This document shows, piece after piece, positions 7,819 through 11,974 of a DNA stretch of 11,974 bases. Made by a program: the position numbers and the translations under genes. Under the pieces are notes generated by a model. It saw nothing but the letters and a program-made list of their open reading frames with translations. It did no database searches and was not told the origin of the DNA. This DNA comes from DATMYQ01 sp035560935 (GTDB lineage: Bacteria; Bacillota; Negativicutes; Sporomusales; Sporomusaceae): the NCBI GenBank assembly GCA_035560935.1, contig DATMYQ010000202.1:1-11974 (forward strand). The letters are read 5' to 3'. The stretch's first letter is position 1. Every line of letters starts with the position of its first letter.

Positions 7819-9612
7819 ATGAGCGAGAAGAAAAGCATGGATTTGGATGAAACCGCGAACGGCGTGACACCGGCGGAGGCGCTCCAGAAACACAATACCG
7901 GCAGCCTGTATTTTACATACCTTAAAGAAAGTGAGGACCGGTTCCGGGATTTACTGGATACGGCGCCGTTTGGCGTTTTGGAAGTGAGCATGGAAGGAAA
8001 AATCCTGCTGGCCAGTCCGCAGTGTGCTGCGTTGCATCAGGTGCCGCATCCGGATGAACTGATGGGCGTTTCCGTGACAGATCTGATTGCAGCGGTAGAC
8101 CGGAAACTGTTTAGCGCCCGCTTGGGTTTGCTGGTAAAAAGTCATGAACGCCAGCAACTGGAGATCCTGATGCAACGTCGTGACGGCACCACGTTTCATT
8201 GTGAAGTCTGGGTTTCCTTGCAATGCAACACCAAAGGTCAGCCGATAGTGTTTACGATAGTGGAACGGGACCTTAGCGCCTTTAAAGCGGCGCACGAGGA
8301 AATACAGAAGATGTCACTGGCGGTGGAGCAGAGTGCCAGTGCGATTGTAATCACCGATTCTCATGGCCGGGTGGAATACGTCAATCGCTGTTTCACCACA
8401 TTGACGGGATACCGGCCGGGAGACGTAATCGGGCGGGGTCTTGCCATCCTGAAGGCGGGACAGCATTCACCGGACGAATATCAGTCGATGGCGCAGGCTG
8501 TACGCGCGGGAAGAGACTGGCGGGGCGTGCTGCGGAACGAGAAAAAGAATGGTGATTTGTACTGGTCACGGGAGATGGTCTCGCCGGTGAAAGACGCCAA
8601 TGGAGTGATCAGAAATTATTTGACCATCCAGGAAGACATCAGTGAACACCGGGCGATGGAAGAGGAATTGCGCGAGAAGCATGAACAACTGAAAGCAGCA
8701 ATGGATACGCTAAGCCGCTCCCAGGTTCGCCTGATCGAGCAGGAAAAAATGGCCGGCGTGGGCCAACTGGCCGCTGGCGTGGCTCATGAAATCAATAATC
8801 CGCTGGGCTTTGTCATCAGTAATTTTGGCAGTCTGGAAAAATATCTGAGCCGTTTGCGCCGTGTGCTGGGAGAGTACCGCCAGTTGCGGGATTTGGTCAT
8901 TACTGATGATCCGGTCGCGGCCCGCGAACAGGCGGAACGGGTGGAGAGCCTGGAGAAAGAACTAAAAATGCAGTTTATCCTTGATGATTTAGCGGATTTG
9001 TTTCACGAATCTCATGAAGGCCTGGAGCGGGTCCGGAAAATTGTCAAAGGGTTACGAACCTTTGCGCGGATTGATTCTGCCACAGTTTTTGAACCTTATG
9101 ACCTGAACGAAGGGTTACAGGAAACTCTGGTTGTGGCAAAAAATGAAGTAAAGCACAGCGCGGTGGTGGAGGAAGATTACGGCGCATTGCCGTTGGTCAG
9201 CGCTCTGGGCGGACGGATCAACCAGGTACTGCTGAACCTCATCGTCAACGCTGCGCAAGCGATCCGGCTGAAACACGGTGACGGGATGGGGAGCCTTCGC
9301 TTGCATACCTGGGCCGACGATGAGTCGGTTTATTGCGCGGTTGAGGACAATGGCCCGGGGGTCCCGTCAGAAAATCGCGAAAAACTATTTGAACCTTTTT
9401 TTACCACCAAACCAGCGGGACAGGGAACGGGCCTGGGATTGAGCATTTCTTACGACATCGTCGTCAATAAACATCATGGCGAAATCTGGGCGGAAAACCG
9501 ACCGGAAGGCGGGGCACGGTTTGTCATCCGCTTGCCGCAGCGGCAGCTACAAAACGATGAAGACGATAATGGACAACAAAAAATGGAGGACCAGGGAAAA
9601 AAGAGGAGATAG
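7819..9612 (+). CDS. Soluble PAS-PAS sensor histidine kinase
   Basis: This 597-aa cytoplasmic two-component kinase has no membrane segment or signal peptide. PAS 1 spans about 35-155. PAS 2 (about 165-280) carries the typical ILKAGQHSPDEY...W.GVLRNEKKNGDLYW pattern. A coiled coil (about 280-308) leads to the dimerisation/phosphotransfer domain with VAHEINNPLGF (phospho-His H323). A long helical insert (about 340-420) follows, and then a complete HATPase: N box NLIVNAAQAI, G1 EDNGPGVP, F box FEPFFTTK and G2 GQGTGLGLS. It autophosphorylates on His and should pass phosphate to a receiver, most plausibly the CheY-like protein just downstream. The ATG at 7819 was chosen because AAAGGAG ends 9 nt upstream and the promoter excludes the first ATG at 7762; a GTG at 7816 is an alternative. 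The input signal is unknown, since no heme or cofactor motif is obvious in the PAS domains. Confidence 0.93.
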   Translation: MSEKKSMDLDETANGVTPAEALQKHNTGSLYFTYLKESEDRFRDLLDTAPFGVLEVSMEGKILLASPQCAALHQVPHPDELMGVSVTDLIAAVDRKLFSARLGLLVKSHERQQLEILMQRRDGTTFHCEVWVSLQCNTKGQPIVFTIVERDLSAFKAAHEEIQKMSLAVEQSASAIVITDSHGRVEYVNRCFTTLTGYRPGDVIGRGLAILKAGQHSPDEYQSMAQAVRAGRDWRGVLRNEKKNGDLYWSREMVSPVKDANGVIRNYLTIQEDISEHRAMEEELREKHEQLKAAMDTLSRSQVRLIEQEKMAGVGQLAAGVAHEINNPLGFVISNFGSLEKYLSRLRRVLGEYRQLRDLVITDDPVAAREQAERVESLEKELKMQFILDDLADLFHESHEGLERVRKIVKGLRTFARIDSATVFEPYDLNEGLQETLVVAKNEVKHSAVVEEDYGALPLVSALGGRINQVLLNLIVNAAQAIRLKHGDGMGSLRLHTWADDESVYCAVEDNGPGVPSENREKLFEPFFTTKPAGQGTGLGLSISYDIVVNKHHGEIWAENRPEGGARFVIRLPQRQLQNDEDDNGQQKMEDQGKKRR

Positions 9613-9656
9613 TGGGCGCTAATAGAAGTTTTTTAGCCGTAAAGAGGGCTTTTCCC

Positions 9657-9684
9657 TTGCAAACCGAAAACTGTCGGCTATAAT
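9657..9684 (+). promoter_or_regulatory. Vegetative promoter of the CheY-like gene
   Basis: TTGCAA (9657-9662) and TATAAT (9679-9684) are separated by 16 nt, giving a strong housekeeping-type promoter. Transcription should start near 9691, leaving an untranslated leader of about 98 nt. The leader contains a small CCGCC/GGCGG hairpin (9731-9745). The receiver genes can therefore be expressed independently of the kinase gene that ends at 9612. Confidence 0.78.
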
Positions 9685-9788
9685 TAAGGGTACGGTGTCT
9701 TTTACTGGATCGTGGGAATTTTAATGATGGCCGCCGTTTTGGCGGGATGATGCCAGAGAAGGGACAATGGAAAACCGAGGTGAAGACA

Positions 9789-10163
9789 ATGCGAATTTTA
9801 GTAGTGGATGATTCCAAGGTAACCCGGGACATGATCATCATGTACCTTAGGAAAGCGGGGTTTACCGACGTGGATGAGGCCAAGGATGGCGCGGAGGCTT
9901 TACTGAAGGTCAGAAATTTGTCGTCGGACGAAAAGTATGATGTGATTACGCTGGATGTCAACATGCCGAAAATGGATGGCGTGGCGACCTTGCGGGAATT
10001 GCGGCAAATGGGTTGTATGTCCAAAATTATTATGTGCAGCACCCAGAATGACATGCGGACGGTAAAAATTGGTATTGGTTTTGGCATTGACGGCTATATT
10101 GTTAAACCGTTTACAGCAGAAAAACTGATGGAAACGCTGTGGGCCAGTTTGGGAAAAACCTGA
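9789..10163 (+). CDS. Stand-alone CheY-like response regulator receiver
   Basis: This 124-aa protein is a single receiver domain of normal CheY length with no output domain. The active site is complete: acidic pair D7/D8 in ILVVDDS, phospho-acceptor D56 in YDVITLDVNMP, S84 in MCSTQ, and K106 in VKPF. It should accept phosphate from a histidine kinase, most simply the PAS-PAS kinase encoded 176 bases upstream, and act by binding a partner. An in-frame ATG exists at 9747, but the ATG at 9789 is preferred. It has GAGGTGA (9777-9783) 5 nt upstream, and the receiver fold begins exactly there. Whether it serves the flagellar motor, a polysaccharide machine or a phosphorelay cannot be decided; no chemotaxis genes are in the window. 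Confidence 0.92.
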   Translation: MRILVVDDSKVTRDMIIMYLRKAGFTDVDEAKDGAEALLKVRNLSSDEKYDVITLDVNMPKMDGVATLRELRQMGCMSKIIMCSTQNDMRTVKIGIGFGIDGYIVKPFTAEKLMETLWASLGKT

Positions 10164-10215
10164 TAGCTGATTTTCTCGCGGGGGATGCATGATTTCGGTG
10201 AGTGAGGTGAAATGA

Positions 10216-10716
10216 TTGAACCTGATGCTGGTGAGCGGTGTGAGTGACACGATAACGGAGCTGTGCCGACTGAGCGAACTTGGCGGGCATGTGTGCATCG
10301 CGTTTGACGATTTTTCGGAAGCCATTAAAGCGTATGGCCGGGAACCGCAGCGATTTGATCTGATTGTTTTGGATTCGGCCGAGGCGGATAGAACGGACGG
10401 AATGGCCGTATTGAAAAAGCTGCGTGAGATTGATTCTGCCGGCGCCATTGTACTGATGATTGACGCGGGTTGCAGTGAAGCAGTAGTGACGGCAGTTAAC
10501 GAAGGTGTATATGGCATATTATGGAAGCCGTTGGATACCAATGGCTTTCTCAAGGCGCTGGCCCGGCGAGAGGACGAGTTGGAGCTGCAGCAAAAAAGCC
10601 GGGACGAACAGGGCGCGCTGGTCAAGGAGTATATTAAACTCAAACGGGAATTTGGTGAGGTTCAGGTTCTGCTGCGAAAGTATGAGGCCCTGCTGGACAA
10701 GAGCAATGCGAACTAA
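10216..10716 (+). CDS. Atypical receiver-domain protein with C-terminal coiled coil
   Basis: This 166-aa protein begins with a receiver-like fold (about 1-118) and ends in a highly charged helix (about 119-163) likely to form a coiled coil. D53 in FDLIVLD sits at the phospho-acceptor position and K104 in LWKPLD at the conserved Lys. The N-terminal acidic pair that binds Mg2+ is absent, because the first strand reads LMLVSGVSD. The Thr/Ser switch position lies in a hydrophobic strand, IVLMIDAG. Phosphorylation is therefore doubtful, and a phosphate-independent adaptor is possible. The TTG at 10216 is taken as the start because GAGGTGA ends 5 nt before it, exactly as in the preceding gene; an in-frame ATG at 10225 would have poor spacing. 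It lies 52 bases after the CheY-like gene and shares its transcript. Confidence 0.85.
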   Translation: MNLMLVSGVSDTITELCRLSELGGHVCIAFDDFSEAIKAYGREPQRFDLIVLDSAEADRTDGMAVLKKLREIDSAGAIVLMIDAGCSEAVVTAVNEGVYGILWKPLDTNGFLKALARREDELELQQKSRDEQGALVKEYIKLKREFGEVQVLLRKYEALLDKSNAN

Positions 10717-10721
10717 AACCG

Positions 10722-10752
10722 GAAACCGGGAAGTTACCCGGTTTCTGTTTTT
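10722..10752 (+). terminator. Intrinsic terminator after the receiver genes
   Basis: GAAACCGGG (10722-10730) and CCCGGTTTC (10737-10745) form a perfect 9-bp stem with a 6-nt loop, followed by TGTTTTT. It begins six bases after the stop codon of the coiled-coil receiver gene and ends the signalling transcript before the next promoter. Confidence 0.92.
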
Positions 10753-10812
10753 GTCATAGCAGAAGGATACTTATTCAACGCTCTGAACCGCTTTTCTTAG
10801 CCTTTCGCGGCC

Positions 10813-10842
10813 TTGACGGGAGGCTAGTGTATAAAATATAAT
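10813..10842 (+). promoter_or_regulatory. Promoter of the YqaA/DedA-like gene
   Basis: TTGACG (10813-10818) and TATAAT (10837-10842) are 18 nt apart. Five of six bases of the -35 and all of the -10 match the vegetative consensus. Transcription should begin near 10849, about 190 nt upstream of the chosen start codon. The ATG at 10863 would lie only 14 nt from the RNA 5' end, which argues against a longer protein. Confidence 0.75.
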
Positions 10843-10848
10843 AGGCTG

Positions 10849-11042
10849 GGGTAACTTGCAGAATGACCAAGGAAGTATCGTTATCGGCTATTTGTGGTAG
10901 GAGGCCTTTGGCTATGGGCGTATCCCGGGAAATGGGCGATGCGCATTTAATCAGCCCTTCCTTAGCGCCTGCCACGCCGGTTTCAGGTGAAACCAGTGTG
11001 TGCCGGACAACGAAGGTACGACGAGAAAGGCGGTGGGCCCCG
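10849..11042 (+). promoter_or_regulatory. Long structured leader of unknown class
   Basis: About 190 nt of likely untranslated RNA lies between the predicted transcription start and the YqaA/DedA-like start codon. Several pairings can be seen. AAGGAAG (10869-10875) pairs with CTTCCTT (10957-10963). GTGGTAGG (10894-10901) pairs with CCTGCCAC (10968-10975) with one wobble. These two cross, so they would be a pseudoknot or alternative states. A local hairpin GGTTTC-AGGT-GAAACC lies at 10979-10994, and ATGGGCG occurs twice (10914-10920 and 10932-10938). I compared it from memory with common riboswitch signatures and found no match. The stretch is open in the gene's frame, so an N-terminal extension is the alternative, but its predicted peptide resembles no known domain. 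Confidence 0.5.
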
Positions 11043-11624
11043 ATGATCGACAGTCTGATTGAAGTGTTAAAAAGCTGGGGCTTGGCGGGATTACTGGTCG
11101 CCGCTTTCACCGAAGCTTTTTGTTCGCCGATATTGCCGGATATCATTTTGATTCCACTGGCGTTTGCCCACCCTTCCATGGGAGTGTATTATGGTCTGGC
11201 AGCGACGCTGGCATCCGTGACCGGCGGCATTATCGGTTACGGAATTGGCAAGCGGATTGGGCCGCCGGCAGCCCGGAAAATGATTCCCCCCAAGTACTTT
11301 GCCAAAATCCAGAATGCGGTGAATAACCACGCCAAATGGGCAATTTTTATCGCCGCCATTTCGCCGATTCCTTATAAATTTATCAGTATTGGCGCCGGTG
11401 CGCTGAAAATCAATATGAAGATATTTTTACTTATCTCGCTGATTGCCCGTGGTAAGCGCTTTTTACTGGAAGGGATTTTGATTTATTACTATGGTCCCCA
11501 GGCGGTGTACCTGTTTACCAATCATTCGGATGACATCATGCTCTGGTCGCTGGTATTGGTGGTTGCCGTGGTGGCCTTGGCGCTGGTATACAAACGCTTG
11601 CGCCGTTCCACGGCCTGGCGTTAA
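11043..11624 (+). CDS. YqaA/DedA-like (SNARE-associated, VTT domain) membrane protein
   Basis: This 193-aa integral membrane protein belongs to the DedA/VTT superfamily, closest in pattern to the YqaA branch. Signs are an acidic re-entrant N-terminal segment (FTEAFCSPILPDIILIP), a glycine-rich TM helix (ASVTGGIIGYGIGKRIG), the ISPIPYKFISIGAGAL core, an Arg-containing helix (LIARGKRFLLEG) and a C-terminal TM helix followed by a basic tail. Family members are linked to lipid-carrier or phospholipid translocation, envelope integrity and proton-motive-force homeostasis. The exact substrate of this protein is unknown. The ATG at 11043 has an excellent ribosome-binding site, AAAGGCGGTG (11026-11035), 7 nt upstream. 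It is a single-gene unit with its own promoter and long leader. No clear intrinsic terminator follows before the tRNA promoter. Confidence 0.87.
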   Translation: MIDSLIEVLKSWGLAGLLVAAFTEAFCSPILPDIILIPLAFAHPSMGVYYGLAATLASVTGGIIGYGIGKRIGPPAARKMIPPKYFAKIQNAVNNHAKWAIFIAAISPIPYKFISIGAGALKINMKIFLLISLIARGKRFLLEGILIYYYGPQAVYLFTNHSDDIMLWSLVLVVAVVALALVYKRLRRSTAWR

Positions 11625-11675
11625 CGGACGAGAGAATGTTCTGCAAAAAAGCTTTGTTGTACAGTGAAAAAAACC

Positions 11676-11704
11676 TTGTCAAACCGAATTTAGTCTGTTA
11701 TACT
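11676..11704 (+). promoter_or_regulatory. Promoter of the tRNA-Glu/tRNA-Val operon
   Basis: TTGTCA (11676-11681) and TATACT (11699-11704) are spaced by exactly 17 nt, a near-consensus vegetative promoter. The start site would be near 11711, only about 5 nt before the mature tRNA-Glu 5' end. A strong promoter with a very short leader is usual for stable RNA genes. Confidence 0.85.
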
Positions 11705-11715
11705 ATGTAAGCACT

Positions 11716-11790
11716 GGCCCGTTGGTCAAGCGGTTAAGACACCGCCCTTTCACGGCGGTATCAGGGGTTCGAATCCCCTACGGGTCACCA
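11716..11790 (+). tRNA. tRNA-Glu (TTC)
   Basis: The cloverleaf is complete. The acceptor stem GGCCCGT pairs with ACGGGTC with one G-U. The anticodon stem CCGCC/GGCGG encloses loop CTTTCAC with anticodon TTC (11749-11751). The T-arm contains GGTTCGAATCC, and CCA is encoded at 11788-11790. It decodes GAA/GAG and also supplies Glu-tRNA for tetrapyrrole synthesis in bacteria using the C5 pathway. It is the first gene of a two-tRNA unit. Confidence 0.97.
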
Positions 11791-11793
11791 TTC

Positions 11794-11869
<76 letters not shown>

Positions 11870-11880
11870 AAGATATAGAA

Positions 11881-11911
11881 GGCTTTCAGGATAACCTGAG
11901 AGCCTTTTTTA
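11881..11911 (+). terminator. Intrinsic terminator of the tRNA operon
   Basis: GGCTTTCAGG (11881-11890) pairs with CCTGAGAGCC (11895-11904) across a 4-nt ATAA loop with a single T-G wobble, followed by a run of six T. It lies 11 bases after the tRNA-Val CCA end and is a textbook Rho-independent terminator. Nothing further is recognisable up to the window end. Confidence 0.95.
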
Positions 11912-11974
11912 TTTTTACGTTATTAGTGTTTTTCTGTAAATCACAATAGCAAAGGCAACACTTTTTGATAAATC

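Noticed and set aside
7536..7991. 151-codon minus-strand open frame overlapping the kinase start and the intergenic region
   Set aside because: Its sequence is low-complexity and family-free, it opposes a well-supported PAS kinase and its promoter, and it has no convincing ribosome-binding site.
9631..9656. Possible terminator after the histidine kinase gene (AGCC/GGCT hairpin)
   Set aside because: The stem is only about 4 bp with a long loop and a short T-run, so it is too weak to call.
10863..11042. 60-codon N-terminal extension of the YqaA/DedA-like protein
   Set aside because: The predicted transcription start is only 14 nt before this ATG and it has a weak ribosome-binding site, whereas the ATG at 11043 has a near-perfect one and begins the family fold. 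Kept as an alternative in the leader entry.

Overview
The window suggests a Gram-positive-lineage (Firmicutes-type) anaerobe with a moderately GC-rich genome. The ribosome-binding sites are strong and purine-rich (AAGGAG, GAGGTGA and AAAGGCGGTG types). TTG is used as a start in one gene. Vegetative TTGxxx/TATAAT promoters are clear, and there is a tRNA-Glu/tRNA-Val pair with encoded CCA ends. Abundant signal transduction and an ODP-type (flavodiiron-like) metallo-beta-lactamase domain fit an anaerobe that must sense oxygen. A member of the Negativicutes (Sporomusa-like) is my guess, with low confidence; nothing here proves the taxonomy.

Layout. Bases 2-115 hold the probable C-terminal end of an upstream gene. 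It overlaps a 781-aa membrane sensor (85-2430, +) that joins a dCACHE-like sensor, PAS, a PP2C/SpoIIE phosphatase and an RsbW-like kinase. A convergent intergenic gap with a 14-bp perfect inverted repeat follows. Two minus-strand genes 37 bases apart look like an operon. The promoter-proximal gene (5489-7531) encodes an ODP-type MBL domain, a degenerate GGDEF and a receiver with Glu in place of the phospho-acceptor Asp. The distal gene (2587-5451) encodes a membrane GT2 polysaccharide synthase with a large HEAT-like cytoplasmic domain. A 287-base divergent region leads into a plus-strand signalling cluster: a soluble PAS-PAS histidine kinase (7819-9612), a CheY-like receiver with its own promoter (9789-10163), and an atypical receiver with a C-terminal coiled coil (10216-10716), closed by a strong terminator. 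A YqaA/DedA-like membrane protein (11043-11624) follows behind a promoter and an unusually long leader of about 190 nt. The window closes with tRNA-Glu(TTC) and tRNA-Val(TAC), which share a consensus-like promoter and a terminator.

How the parts may work together. Partner-switching regulators that combine PP2C and RsbW-like activities control biofilm polysaccharide or motility in other bacteria (SypE of Vibrio fischeri, HsbR of Pseudomonas). A GT2 synthase co-transcribed with a likely redox or oxygen sensor that keeps GGDEF and REC folds but has lost their catalytic residues suggests an exopolysaccharide locus. In this model synthesis is gated by protein contacts instead of by c-di-GMP made here. 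The kinase and two stand-alone receivers, none with a DNA-binding domain, fit post-translational control. This system-level reading is inference; the domain assignments rest on motifs in the sequence.
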